Positions 25,641 through 37,689 are shown, counted from the stretch's first letter. The stretch is 64,000 bases of DNA from Hydra vulgaris (GCF_038396675.1 NC_088922.1:63070001-63134000); one strand, 5' to 3'. Numbers and translations: made by a program. The notes: generated by a model not told the origin, from the letters alone.

Positions 25641-25659
25641 GCAACAAGAACAAGTAATA

Positions 25660-28600
25660 ATGGCACTTGGTAACGATGGCGAAACGCTATTTGTAAAGGA
25701 AAAACTATTAAACCCTAATCGTTCAAGTTTTGTTCCTGGGTAATATACTTTCATTAATATTAATAGTAAGATATGCTGTAAAAATATATTAAAGGGAGCA
25801 ATTGTGGAGTACTTTAACAAAAGATATTTTCCTATAACACTTAACATTTACTTAAAAATTTTGTTTTTCATTGTTATTCACATAATTTTTTAATAATCTT
25901 TTTTTTTTCTCCTTCTTTATTTATTCAGTTTTTTGCAATTATACAACTTTTTTGCAATTTTACAAATAGTTGGATGCATGTAAAGTTTATCGTTGAACTT
26001 ACCAACTTACATTAAATAGTTTAACCACTTATGTGTTTACAATATTTTGGGGGAAAATTTGTACCAAACATTATATATAATATATAATTTTTAAACTTTT
26101 ACCTATAAATACAATAATTGCTGTATTTTAATATGCTCTGCATTGGTGTTGTTTATTAATTATATCAACAAATTTTTAGGAAAACAGAAACACAGTTTGC
26201 AGTTGTTTAGTTTATTCAAAAACACCTACAGAAGACTCACACTGTTTTTATTTCCTAATTCTTATGTATTAGTCTTTTATATTTTTTGAGATTTATTGAG
26301 ACTAGATGTGTCTTTTGTTCTTAATTTTTGTTTAATCAGCTTTCCAATTAACTATATAAGCATACTTTTACGATTAATTTTACAGTTTATTAAATTTTTT
26401 GTTATTTTGCAAGTTTTAGTAAGCTGGCTTTCTGCCTGAAAGTTTTGTTAAATTTGATTTCTATTTTGTTAACTAACAACTTTAAAATATGCAGGCATTA
26501 GTCCACAAAATAATCATACATTTTTTTATTACAAACACTATTACTTTATTTTATTTGATTTATTTTAATATATTGTTCTTATTACCTTTTAATACTAGAT
26601 ACTGTGGACATAAGCCTTTGCTCAAGTTTTCTTTTGGTCATACATATGGTTTTCATACAAGTCAACTCTCTGAGGTATTAGTATATACATGGGTAGGATT
26701 GAAAAGTATGTTTTTTCAAGGGGAATGACCATTGTAAACTAAATGATGGAGATGGAGCCCATAATCCCTTACATGCTACCTATAAATACCTAATTTGTTT
26801 CGGGTAAAGATATTGTATGTGTAATATTAATTTTTTTTGTTACAGCCATTAAACCTTATGTCACGGAAGGAGCTTATTGTTTTGAATACCTATAACTTAA
26901 AGTTTAGAATTCTTCTAACAATGTCTTCACTCAAAATTAAATAAATATTTATAGGTAATATGTAAGGTATTATTGTCCCCTTCTAAACGTTTTTAGTTTT
27001 TTTGAATTCCTAATTTTGTTTGCAAAGGTCATTCCTTTTAAAAAACAAGACTTTTTAATCCTGTCCACATACATACATGCATACATACATACAAACATAG
27101 ATACATACATACATACATACATACATACATACATACATACATACATACATACATACATACATACATACATGCATATAATAAAGTCTATAAGTGGAAAATA
27201 GCTACAAAAAAACTTTCATACACTCTCGTAAAAATACCCCTGCATACACACATAAATGCATACATACATCTCCCTGCATACACATATAAATGCATACATA
27301 CATTTCCCTGCATACACACATAAATGCATACATACATCTCCCTGCATACACACATAAATGCATACATACATCTCCCTACATACACACATAAATGCATACA
27401 TACATCTCCCTGCATACACACATAAATGCATACATACATACATCTCCCTGCATACACACATAAATGCATACATACATCATACATACATACATGCATAAAT
27501 ATATAAACCGTTCCTTGAAAATATAATTTTGTTTGCAAAGGTCATTCCTTTTAAAAAACAAGACTTTTTAATCCTGCCATTGTTGAAGTTTCTCAGTTTA
27601 GTATAATTATAAAAAGTTATACTTTCAAGTTAACCAAAATAACACAGCTCAGTGGTAATAACTGAATAATGTAATAATACTATCGCTTGTTTGGTTTTTG
27701 TTTTTTTTCTGAAACCATTTTAGAGTATATGTTAAATTAAAATCAAAAGAATGTTTTATGATTAGTACAAAGTAACATTCCATTGAATTTATAAGAAACC
27801 TTTTCCTTTTTAAAAAGATCTTATATATTTACCATCTTGTATTTTGGACTGTTTTTCTGATATGGATCTAAGATATTTTTTATGTAACTTGTACCTAAGA
27901 TCACAAAAATGAAGATTTTTATCTATTACTGTCAAATAGAATCACAAATTTTTGATGCTTTGTTTGACAGAATTTAAATAAATATTAGTAGATATTTGTT
28001 ACCTGTTTGAAAAACTACATGAAATAATTTTATTTGTACAAAAAAAATTTTTGAAGGAAAAAAAAATTTAGCATAATATAATGATAGCTATTTATTTAAT
28101 ATAAATAAATTATCTGAACATTTTGATAAATTTGCAATAAGTAATTAAGCTTACATTGTTTTTTTTTTAATTTATTTTAAAAATAAAGTTTTTACTTTTA
28201 TTTTAGATTATAAAGTTTTAACAATAGTTTTGGAACTTTTATTTAGTAAGTATAAGACGATAGTGAGTTTCCAATTGGAAAGTTTGCAAGGTAAACTTGT
28301 AATGCAAATTTTATCTAGTATTTTGACATAACTGTAAGTGTTTCTAATCATTTTTGAGTTTTTTAAACATAGAAAAGAAGTTTATATATGAAAATCAGTA
28401 TTTTAGTGAGACAATATTCGTTTTTAATGAGATTTAAGAATTAGAAAAAGTGAGACATTTTTGTGTTTAGTTTTGTATTTCAATAATGTTTTATATTCCA
28501 ATTTGTATCTCAAGATTTTTTTAGTATTATATAACTTTTAAACTTTAATGGATGTTGATGTGTTCTACTGGTGTCCGTTTTTTATGTTAAAATCTATTGT

Positions 28601-31553
28601 AATAATTTTAGAAAGCTGAAAGAAAAAATCATAGTAAAAACTCTGTTTATTCAAAAAAGAAGAACTTTGACGATTTACCTGAAGAAAAAAGTTGTTTGCA
28701 AACTAAGCAATCTGTTCCAGGATACACTGGTATGGTTTTTATATGTGCTTGTATACAGGATTTCAAACAAGAATTAGACATCTGTATCTTAACGGCCTAC
28801 CTGAAAAACTGCTTAAAGGGGAAACCAACTAATATTGTTATGGCTAACTGCATTCTGCTGCCATTAATTAAATGCCTTCTATTTTAAGATTTTAGCAGTA
28901 ATAAGATATTCTTTGTTATACAACTTTTTTTACATTTTAGTTTAATTGAGATTATATTTTACACTTTTTAAACAACTTAACACATAATTATTTTAGAAAC
29001 TCGTATTAGTTTTGTTTATCAATTAATAATCCAATCTCTAGTTACTTATAACAGTTTAATAAAAATACTAAACAAATTTTAGTATTTTTATTAAACTGCT
29101 AATGACCAATGATCAGCCCAGTTGCTAAAAAAAAATTACAGAAAAGCAATAAGCCCTATCAGCCCTAAGGAAGGTGTAAAATTGCAATGGTGCATCTGAT
29201 ATAGAAAAAGCATAAGATAAAAGTTTGAGTGAGATCATCGCGTGATCTGAAGCACGTAAAGAAGAATATGGAAAAACCAAGCATAGTCTAAGGTCAGAGA
29301 TAATAAACACGAATTATTGAATGAAAGCAATTGATTAGGGTTGTCTGGAAAATGAATCACAAAGTTTACTATTATAGTAAAAGATTGAGAAAAACAAAAA
29401 TTTTGAGCATCAAATCCAGGAAGTTCAGTGATACTAGAGCTTAGCCATTTAGTGTGATGAGTTTCAAAGTCACTAATAACAACAATACTTTCTGAAAAAT
29501 AAAGATAAAGAGGTTAGTCAATTTGATCAGAAACAACATTGAAAAGATTGCAGTCTTGGGATAAAGGAGATCAATAAAGACCTTAAAGGAAGGTGGTTAA
29601 AGAGGTGTCTAATGAAAGCAAGAATAGTCACAGGATTCATACCTGATTTTACAACAAATAAGTGAATTGATGCATAAGTTTATACCCAGGCCAAGGATTT
29701 GGCTATTGGAGTCTTTATGAATCAAAGAATAATATCCATCAACACTAAGATCTAAAGATCAAACAAATTTAAATTTATCTCACAATGCGCAAGTAGGTCA
29801 GTTGAACTTTGCAAATGCTAAGGTAAAAAATTTGTAAATTAAAAAAAATAATGCAAATGCCAATGTAAAAAGTTAATTTAAAGACTATGAGTATTGTTAA
29901 ATTGTAGGTAAAAGCAATTTCTTCAAAATTCTTAGTAATTCTAGGTACTTTATTTTTGTTATATATAATTTATATATAACAAAATTATTGCTATATTTTA
30001 ATATGTAATTTCAGATTTAGAATCAGCATGTAAACTTTTGTTTAAAGTTTTTATTGCATTTCTGCAGAAGTATTTAGAATTGCTGCACTCAATTTAATGA
30101 GTAATAAGTGAAATGGATTAACAAAAATTAACAAAAATTATAATAAGAAATAAGTGAAATTTGAAACTAATTTTTAAATAAATTTTTTAAGATTAAATCA
30201 AGTTTATTCTTTTTTATAACAGCAATGCTTTAATAAAATTATAACAGTTATTTTACAACTTTTGTTAAACTGTTATAAGTTTTTGACTGCTTTCATAATT
30301 TACTATTATTCAAAAATTTATATATAGTAACTTAAAATTTCGAGGTAAAATTAAATATTTTTTTCGTTTTCAAAATAATCAAAGCATTTGCATTTTTGTA
30401 CTTAGGGTATATTCCACAGCATATGCTAAAATATGGAAAAACATTTAAAAGAACATCAGAGGAAGCAATGTCTGAATTTAGGTGGAGAGAATTTCTTAAA
30501 AAAAATGCTGAAAAGCAGTTAATGGAGACAGTTAAAAACTATGAAAAACTTGAAATAAAGAATCTTTATCCTAAGACCAGACACTCTCGATATAAAACTG
30601 GTAATTTTGTTGTGAAAGATGTTGGTAAGCTTTAGTTTATTTTTGACAAAAGTATTTAATATTAAAACTATTTATGAATTTCAAGGTGATAAAGGCAATA
30701 AATCGTGTTTTAAAGCGCCAATTTCGGGATACCAAGGTTATGTTCCAAAATGTGAAAAGCACATGCTTGGGTGCAGTTATACTCAATGGGTTAAAAATGC
30801 ATATGAAGATTTAAACATTTCCAAAAACTCTTCAAATTTATTGCATAAAAACAATCAAGGCTCTACAAATTTGCAAATCGTTAGTTTGTTTACTTTGTTT
30901 TTGTTTGTTTATATTTTTTTTACGTTTAAAATTAACATCAAAGTTAAACTGCTAAGAACAATTAACCTTTTTGTGCTGGATCTCATGTTGATGATGAGAT
31001 GAATTAGATGATTTTTTTTAAAAAAGCGCATTTTATTAATACTTTAGATGAAAAATATGTAGTAATAAATAAAAGTTATATAGGACTTCTATAGGACTTA
31101 TAGGTATACTTTACGTTTTATATTTTCAATGGGTTACATGCATTTAAGGCGGGCGAGAAGGGGGTGTGTTACACCCCATCCCCCCCCCCCTCCCATTGCT
31201 AAATTTTTCGTGCATTTAGTTGACAAATTTGACCCTTTTAACAAGTCAGTCGACAAATTTAGAATGTCGGTCGGCAAGTGTCGTCTAGGCAGTTCAAAAA
31301 ATGAGGACCTTTTTTTTTAATTATAGTATATTCAACAAAAATTGTAATTGCACCACCACCACAACTCCCCTCCCCCACGTTGTACCTACTCGCGCCGGCC
31401 CTGCATGCATCATGTATGAATTATTCTTCCAATTAAATAAATCTTTTTATTTTAGCTTTGCTGAACCATTGCAATCAAGTGATGAAAGTTTACTTGGTTC
31501 TGTTTTGTTGAAAGATGCTGGTATGATTCCTCATTATACTGGGCATGTTCCTC
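25660..31553 (+). CDS. CIMIP2B: ciliary microtubule inner protein 2 (FAM166B/CIMIP2B-like), last exon missing
   Basis: Exons: 25660-25739 (Met at 25660), 26599-26674, 28612-28729, 30406-30624, 30686-30879 and 31456-31553. Joined codons rebuild the family's signature repeats: SSFVPGYCGHKPLLKFSFGH with TYG, then SVPGYTGYIPQHMLKYGKTF, then ISGYQGYVPKCEKHMLG, then MIPHYTGHVPR. Four PGYxGxxP-type repeats in this order match the vertebrate CIMIP2B plan, where the fourth is followed by a YKFxFGxTFG tail. That tail exon was not found downstream. Family members bind inside ciliary doublet microtubules. Phases agree from exon 1 to exon 5. Exon 5 to 6 needs a weak donor at about 30888 or an unseen exon. 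Introns hold several transposons and satellites. Orthology to CIMIP2B rather than its paralogues is inferred from repeat number. Confidence 0.8.
26693..27066. mobile_element. short inverted-repeat element (MITE-like) in an intron
   Basis: The left end (26693-26740: gtaggattgaaaagtatgtt, then ttcaaggggaatgacc) is the approximate complement of the right end (27020-27066: ggtcattccttttaaaaaac, then aagactttttaatcctg). No coding capacity. The right end abuts a (CATA)n array. Confidence 0.6.
27062..27175. repeat. (ACAT)n tetranucleotide array
   Basis: About 110 bp of acat repeats with a few variants. It gives MYVC/HTYI open frames that are not genes. Confidence 0.95.
27237..27495. repeat. 34-bp minisatellite, about 7 copies
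   Basis: The unit ccctgcatacacacataaat plus gcatacatacatct is repeated with length variants. It may have grown from the neighbouring acat array. Confidence 0.85.
27525..27577 (+). repeat. 53-bp direct duplication of 27010-27062
   Basis: The block attttgtttgcaaaggtcat through aagactttttaatcctg is the same at both places. It therefore brackets the two satellite arrays as direct repeats and extends the MITE-like element. Confidence 0.8.
27580..28611. other. intron of the ciliary gene
   Basis: AT-rich, no element recognised; it ends in the acceptor of exon 3. Confidence 0.5.
29052..29098. repeat. perfect 21-bp hairpin
   Basis: Arms 29052-29072 and 29078-29098 (cagtttaataaaaatactaa plus a) are exact complements with a 5-nt spacer. 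It lies in the intron between exons 3 and 4 of the ciliary gene. Confidence 0.85.
29126..29830 (-). pseudogene. decayed LINE family B endonuclease fragment
   Basis: It aligns with 7000-7700 in order and orientation: gtcaatttgatcagaaacaa versus gtcaatatgatcagaaataa, acaacaaataagtgaatt versus acaacaaatgagtgaatt, and aggccaagg versus aggccaagc. Frames are lost. It lies in an intron of the ciliary gene, opposite to its direction. Confidence 0.8.
31145..31403. mobile_element. hAT-type MITE in an intron
   Basis: The left end taaggcgggcgagaagg and the complement of the right end (cagggccggcgcgagtagg) form a diverged inverted repeat. The flanks are catgcatt (31137-31144) and catgcatc (31404-31411), an 8-bp target duplication with one mismatch, as hAT elements make. 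The interior has C-runs (31180-31195) and no coding capacity. Confidence 0.65.
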
Positions 31554-32654
31554 GTAAGTGATGTTTTAGGTTTTTAAAGGGTGTTTGTAAGTGATGTTTT
31601 AGGTTTTTATGTCTTAAAGTGTTAAATTAAGAGACAGAAATATTAGCATATAAATACTGCGTGAACATTTGTTTATTTATGAATATGTTCACAGGTGCAT
31701 ATGTTACATTATAAATCTAGAAAAATTTATAACGTTTAGAATCTAAACGGGTGTTGCAGAATCTACATTGTAAGAATTTAATATATTATTTAAAAAGGCG
31801 AGAAGGTATATATTTTTTTTCGTACACAACAACAAGGCAGCAAGACCCCGAACGGATTTAGATTAGAGTGATTATTATTTTTTTATTTTTTATTTTATTT
31901 TTAAATAATTTTGTTAATAATTTGTTAGATAATTTTTTTAACGATTTGTTAAATAGTTTTGATTATATTTTCTTATACAATTTTTCATGCAGCCACCTAA
32001 ATTTAATAACCTAGTTTATTAAATTTAGGTGGCTGCAAATTATTTTGAAAGCTGAATTAGTCAAAGAATTAGCGATTTAAAATAAATCTGTTTTTTTTCT
32101 TCTAAAGTTGTTAAGAGTAAAGATTTAGTGTCTGAACTCGAACAACAACTGAGTTAAAGTTTCTGAGGCTCAGTGCAAAATGAGTCTCACTATAAGCAGT
32201 ATCTAGAACCTGCTATGATATAATTAATAACGCTGGAGCAGACACATATTTTATTTTAAATGTGTATGGACAAGCCAATTTTTAACTTGTATATACTCGA
32301 TAAAGGCTTCATAAAAACCAAATTTTTTTTTAATAATATACAAATATATATAAAAACAGGGTTGTGGCTATTGGGTCAGAACCCTTCCCCCTTCCATTTC
32401 CAAAAAAAATAACAAAAAAACTTATAAAAAAGAATTATTTTTAATCTTTCAATAAAAAATTTAGGCATTACTAAAAAAAAAAGTTCCATAAATTTCCAAA
32501 ATAGCCCCTATATTGCTAATAAAATAGATAATAGCTATTTTTTATTAGCAACACTTTGCAACAAAAATTTGGTACAAAATATACACGAGTAATATTAGTG
32601 CAAAGAAAAATTATTACAGAATAGTAAGCAACATTTTATTTTTATTTTTTACAT
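31554..32654. other. non-coding sequence after the last recognised ciliary exon
   Basis: No YKF/FGxTFG-type tail exon was found. A strong acceptor (tttttttcttctaaag, to 32106) opens a 16-codon frame ending at 32155, but its sequence is unlike the family. A perfect hairpin is at 31988-32037. Confidence 0.4.
31988..32037. repeat. perfect 22-bp hairpin
   Basis: Arms 31988-32009 and 32016-32037 (tgcagccacctaaatttaat plus aa) are exact complements with spacer cctagt. Confidence 0.9.
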
Positions 32655-32765
32655 TCGAAGGGGGTTGGCGATAAAACTGAATTTGTCTACTTCTTGCCCC
32701 AGCCGTGTATATGCATTTTGTAAAAGTCTAATTTTGTAAAAAAATTCTTTATGGCAAAATACACA
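32655..32765 (+). mobile_element. solo LINE 3' end
   Basis: It matches the 3' untranslated part of the LINE at 20378-20490: ttggcgataaaactgaattt, then gtctacttcttgccccag and further blocks. Severe 5' truncation of the same family is the simplest reading. Confidence 0.55.
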
Positions 32766-33315
32766 CATAATTCGTTATAATTTTTGGAAAATTTTTTTGT
32801 CGCCATTACGATGTACTGCGTCATTTTTCTGTACACATGTATGCACAAACGTTGTATAAGATTTTTATCAACTATTTTTAAACGAGAACGAATTTTTTTT
32901 TGCAGTTGGTTGTCATATTTATCTTATCGATTATTTTTATGCTCATAGCTTTTAAGGATTGATCAAAAATCCTCAATAGATCTTAATTCTGGGATTAAAG
33001 CTGGGTTATCAATTTTTGCAACATGAATATTTTTTTATCGAGGTAACTAGTCACACTTTTTTCATAGTGCGAAGAGGACGAGCCAAAGTACATAATTATC
33101 ATCACTGTGATGCTTTTCAATAAAAAGAATAAAACTTTTGATGATGCAATCATTTATACAATGTTTGGTTAACTGCCAATACTACGATAAATAGGTGATA
33201 AAAAAAAGATTTTAATTATATAGTGTGGAGATTTAGCAGCTTGTTGCGCATTTTCAAACGCTAACAAAACGCTTTAACGACTCGTTTGAATAATTGTTTA
33301 TCATCTCAAATTTAC
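32766..33315. other. AT-rich non-coding sequence
   Basis: Nothing recognised. Confidence 0.4.
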
Positions 33316-33460
33316 CTGTTTATTATTATAAAGATAATAATATTGAAATATTATTATCTTTATAATAATAAACAGCAGAGAATATTATATAATATCCTCT
33401 GCTATTTATTATTATTGAGATAATAATATTGAAATATTATTATCTTTATAATAATGAATA
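33316..33460. repeat. compound palindrome
   Basis: Perfect 29-bp arms 33316-33344 and 33347-33375 with a 2-nt spacer. A small gcagag/ctctgc hairpin follows, then a second copy of most of the first hairpin (aagataataatattgaaata onward) at about 33418-33456. Confidence 0.8.
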
Positions 33461-33710
33461 GTCGATAGAAACCTATATTGTAAATGCATGTAGAGCTTTG
33501 GAAATATGGAAATTCTCGCTGATTATTAAATCAAGTGTACATTTTGCTGTATTCTTTTTTTTAGTGATTATTGGTTCACTAATGTTGATGAAAATGTAAA
33601 CTGTTGATAAAGCACGTGGTGTTTCTTTAGTTGAGTTTTAGCGTGAGATTACCCAACACTAAGAATGATTTCACAAGGTCAAGTGAGCAAGCACAAGAAT
33701 GCAAGTTTCA

Positions 33711-33883
33711 TTAAGAAACAGGCGTTTACATAATTAAGCAATAAGAAACAGGCGTTTACATAATTAAGCAATAAGAAACAGGCGTTTACATAATTAAGCA
33801 ATAAGAAACAGACGTTTACATAATTAAGCAATAAGAAACAGGCGTTTACATAATTAAGCAATGAGAAACAGGCGTTTACATAG
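33711..33883. repeat. 30-bp minisatellite, about 6 copies
   Basis: The unit taagaaacaggcgtttacat plus aattaagcaa is nearly identical in each copy. Its minus-strand open frame (NACFLLLNYV) is an artefact. Confidence 0.9.
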
Positions 33884-34104
33884 TTAGGACTAATTTACAA
33901 ACTTACAAAATTGGAAAATAAGTCCGCAGTTGTTTTTTTAACGAAAATTTATACTTTCAAACTAGTTATTAAAGATGTTCATTTAGTAAATATTTAAAAG
34001 GAAATCAATTAATATTAGCATGCTGTTGTTTTAGCATTGTCGAAAAGATGTAACTTTCTCACCTTGGAAGCAGAGCAAATTAACAAGTTCCTAAACTTGA
34101 CGTA

Positions 34105-34137
34105 AGGGATCGTCCATGAACTACGCAACGCTAAACT
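34105..34137. other. possible MITE terminus
   Basis: taagggatcgtccatgaact plus acgcaacgc resembles termini of short transposons common in invertebrate genomes. No matching inverted end was found in the window. Confidence 0.3.
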
Positions 34138-34212
34138 TCACTAATAAACAATACAAAAAAGAAAAAAAGTTTTCGCTTGCAAAACTGTAAGTTATATGAA
34201 AGTAAAATAAAA

Positions 34213-35323
34213 GTTTTGTTGTATCCAATGTTTTGGAAAGTTCACGTCAAAAACTAGTTATAGATTTATGCGAAGAAAAAATATTGGTTCAAGAAGAATA
34301 TATATTTCAACTTGAACTAAAAATTAAAAAACTTGAATCAGAAGTGCGGATTCTAAAAAAGTTATATATGGATAAAAAACATGACTTCTATGAAAAAATC
34401 CAACCTCGTTTATCATTACCTTCTGAAAATTTATTAAAGGATTATGCAATGTTAAAATTTTTAAAGATTTAACCGAGAATAAAAGTTTGACTAATATTCG
34501 TACTGAGAATACCTATATGGTTGAAGATCCTTTAGAAAATAATAAAACCATTACTACATTACACAACAGTTCTACAGAGAAACATACCAAAAATAAAAAT
34601 ACCACTAAAATCAATTTGGATAATTTTGATATAAATAAAGATAAAATAGAAAATATAAAAACGACTAAGTATCAAACAGAGAGTGTTGATAAATATCAAA
34701 CAGAGAGTGTTAATAAATATCAAACACAGAATGCTGACAAAACTAAAGTTTATACGGAGAACATTAATATTACTAAAGATCATGCGGAAAATACTATTGG
34801 AAATATACTTTATAAAGGTATTATCAATATCGCTGAAAATCATGCAGACAATGCCGATTTATCTAGAGGTGATATGGAGAACATTAGGATTATAAAAGTG
34901 GCAAACTTTTTGTTTAAATCAGAAATTAGCCCTGGAACTGAAATCAAAAAGAACGAAAATGGTTATAATTACATAAAAAGAAACATACAAAATGACTTTA
35001 TAAACTTTGAAAAAAATTCGTCAGCTCATTTATCAAAAGATTTGCAGGTGAAAGTTGATAATGAGTTCTTGAAATTGAGTTTGAAATTGACTAAATCATT
35101 TATGGATACAAAGTTGCCAAAAAAAACTGTCCAAAATACTGAAATAATAGACAATTCATTCAACGATGTAAAATACGGAATTCAAAACAAACTCAAATCA
35201 TCTGAAATAATTGAAGTTCGACGTAACTATTTATTTGATATTGAGTTGAATGCAATCAAAATGAACTTAGAGCTTAGCAAAGTTGAAAGCTTGGTAAATC
35301 GTATGACTTCACAGGTGGTTTAA
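34213..35323 (+). CDS. uncharacterised coiled-coil, Asn/Lys-rich protein; one frameshift
   Basis: The first segment (to 34472) is a strong coiled coil: VIDLCEEKILVQEEYIFQLE, then LKIKKLESEVRILKKL. The second (from about 34440 to 35323) continues after a one-base frame change. Reading through gives LKFLK then DLTENKSLTNIRTENT, which suggests a lost base in the run near 34466 or an assembly error. The middle has short repeats (KYQTESV twice and a KYQTQNA variant; ENHADNAD). The C-terminus is helical (NAIKMNLELSKVESLVNRMT). No start Met in frame: an AG acceptor at 34211-34212 may open an exon. No family recognised. The length without stops in AT-rich DNA argues for real coding sequence. Confidence 0.5.
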
Positions 35324-35586
35324 GTAAAATATTATTTATTTTTATTGTTTAAACAACAAAATTTTAAAATACAGTTTTCTTTTAAAAGTTAAAAGTTTCA
35401 TTTTTGCGGAGTTTTACTCAAGCACTTGTCACTTGTTTTTTACATAAATAAAGTAGCTATTAAAGTTGTAAAAATTTTAAATAAAAATGTGAAATGGCGT
35501 TAATCGTGCGGAACTCTTGAAATTATTATCATAAAGATCGTTGCAATAATTTGAGTTATAAATATAGATATAACTTGAGGTATCAG

Positions 35587-36400
35587 GGGTTGATCAAGCG
35601 TTTGCTGGTCTTTGAGATAACTTCCAGACATGGAAAAATTTCTAGGAGTACAAGCAAATATATTGCGCGTCAGTCCTAAAGCATTTTACGAACCAAAGCG
35701 TTTTAGGTTTTACTTGAATTTATTATTGAGAGATATAGCAAAATTATCAACCTAAGCAATACATTTTTTTGGTGTTTTACAAAAGATTTACACGATATTT
35801 GCAGCATCAACATTGCGTTGGGATGTTCTAAAAAAAAATATATTGAAATTACACCTTAATCATTATCAGACACTAGGTAGGAACGCCGTCTTGATAGTGT
35901 AAAAGCTATTCGATTTTAAGTTTGGCAATTTTGAGGAACCCTAATTAAAATTGGCAACAACGCATTTGATAATAAACTGAAAGTTGAGGGTTTGTCTACA
36001 GTACGCAAAATCAACGAATTTGAATTATTAGCCAGTATTATTATTTGGTATGATATATTGTCCAAAATTAATATCGTTTGCTAAGTATTGCAAAACCAGA
36101 ATATGTAAATTGATTTGGCCATAAAACATCTAAAAGGTGTTAACATAATACAGAGGAGAAGGTTTTGCCAAAGCTATGATTGCAGCAACTGAACTTGCCA
36201 AGGAAATGGATATAAATCCTGATTTCAAATAATCATCCAGAGGAAAAAAAAAGGAAATTATTCGATTGTGAAGGAGAAGATGAATCGTTTGCTATTAACA
36301 ATAAAGAATACTTCGGAATAAATTATTTTTTGCAAATAATAGATACTGTCTTAGTATCTTTTAAACGCAGATTCGAACAAAAATCATAGAAATCATTTAA
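35587..36400 (+). pseudogene. hAT transposase remnant
   Basis: It starts with a hAT-like end caggggttgatcaagcg. Translated in shifting frames it gives pieces of a ZMYM1-like hAT transposase: STLRWD near 35810, KAIRFQFGNFEE-like near 35905, WYDILSKINIV near 36050, LAIKHLKGVN near 36120, and KAMIAATELAKEMDINPDF near 36170. Many frameshifts and stops; no functional protein. Confidence 0.65.
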
Positions 36401-36451
36401 ATTTAGAAGGAGATATCGAGGGAAATGAAATTTATAAAGAAATCAAGATGC

Positions 36452-36735
36452 AGGGGCGGATCCTGCATATTTTTGTCTTTGAGATATCTAACTTTCAGAC
36501 ATGGAGATAACTCTAAACATTTATATGTTTATACTTATGTCAAATAAAGATGCTTTGCAAAAAATTGCGGTTATTGGAGCCTGGGAACAAAAAGCCCCAA
36601 ACATGAGAGCAACAAGCCGATGAAATATTTTTTTTACTACTTTCAACTAGACTTATATTCATCGAGAAATTTTAAGTTTCATAGTATAATTTCTAAGCGT
36701 TCAAAAACTATGACCATATAGAATTTGCAACTTCT
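36452..36735. mobile_element. hAT-like end plus dispersed repeat body
   Basis: It begins caggggcggatcctgcatat, a hAT-like terminus, and shares ctttgagata/cagacatgga with 35610-35632. The body from 36505 to 36735 matches 19105-19276 and 20504-20590 and shows that repeat without the LINE. The right end of the element was not found. Confidence 0.55.
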
Positions 36736-37689
36736 CAAATTGAAGGGAAGGGGGGTGCAAAAAATTGCGGTCATCGATAAGCCAAGAAAGATTTTCATTT
36801 CTTGCTACTTTATCAATATAAAGTGAAATTGGAAATGAAATCAATTTTGATGACGTTATTAAATATTTTGCATGGAAGAAAGCATGACATAATATATAAT
36901 ATTATTGTATTGTATTATTATTTAATATACACATTATAAGACATAAAATCGCAGGTTATAATTATTTTGTTCTAACTCACCATTAGTTTAAACTGAGATA
37001 AATCAAGTTTAAGTTTTCCACTGCAATGCAGAAGATGTGGTAAAATTTTTTTTTATGCAATCGTTTTTCAACAGTTTGCTATATACTAAAAATAAATTAC
37101 TTGCTCAAACTGCTATAACAGCCCAAAATAGCACACATTAAAATTTTGAATTTAAAGTTTGTGTTGATATTATTTTGTTTTATCTCCATTTTTTAGTGAA
37201 TGCGAAAATGTAATACAAGAAATCACTTTTAAATTAGAGACTTAAAAGTAAATATAGAAACATAAAACACTTAATTGGCAAACTTAAATCGATATGGATA
37301 TTTAATAAACTTACTCAATACTTAGATAGAATTCCATTGACATTTTTGAAGGAAAGGGAGTTTCAATTAAAACAAACTTAATTTTACCAAAACTTTAATA
37401 TTTATAAGAAAATTACCTTTATCTAAAAAGATAAATTGAAAGTAGGCATACAAGTTTTTAATATTAATAACATGAAAACTTTGTTCAAAGTCATTAAATA
37501 ACTTTTGTTAAAGTTAAAATGAACCTTACACAACATAAAACTGAATCATACAAAGCATAACTAAAGTATATAAATCGGATAATTAAAATTATATTTATTT
37601 CCAGATATAAACCTGAAAAGAAAAAACACTACTGAAATAAGGTTTTATAGAAATAAATATCTACAGCTGGCTTATATGGGTACATAGAA
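36736..37689. other. AT-rich non-coding sequence
   Basis: Nothing recognised. Confidence 0.4.

Noticed and set aside
26970..27561. MYVC/CVCREMYV open frames
   Set aside because: Translations of the acat array and the 34-bp minisatellite.
32107..32155. Last exon of the ciliary gene
   Set aside because: Strong acceptor and a short frame, but the sequence lacks the expected YKFxFGxTFG tail.
33679..33861. Hydrophobic NACFLLLNYV repeat frame
   Set aside because: Minus-strand reading of the 30-bp minisatellite.
33700..33890. CRISPR-like array (30-bp repeats)
   Set aside because: The repeats are directly adjacent with no unique spacers, and the context is eukaryotic.
34559..34843. Hydrophobic minus-strand frame
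   Set aside because: Antisense of the Asn/Lys-rich coding region at 34487-35323.
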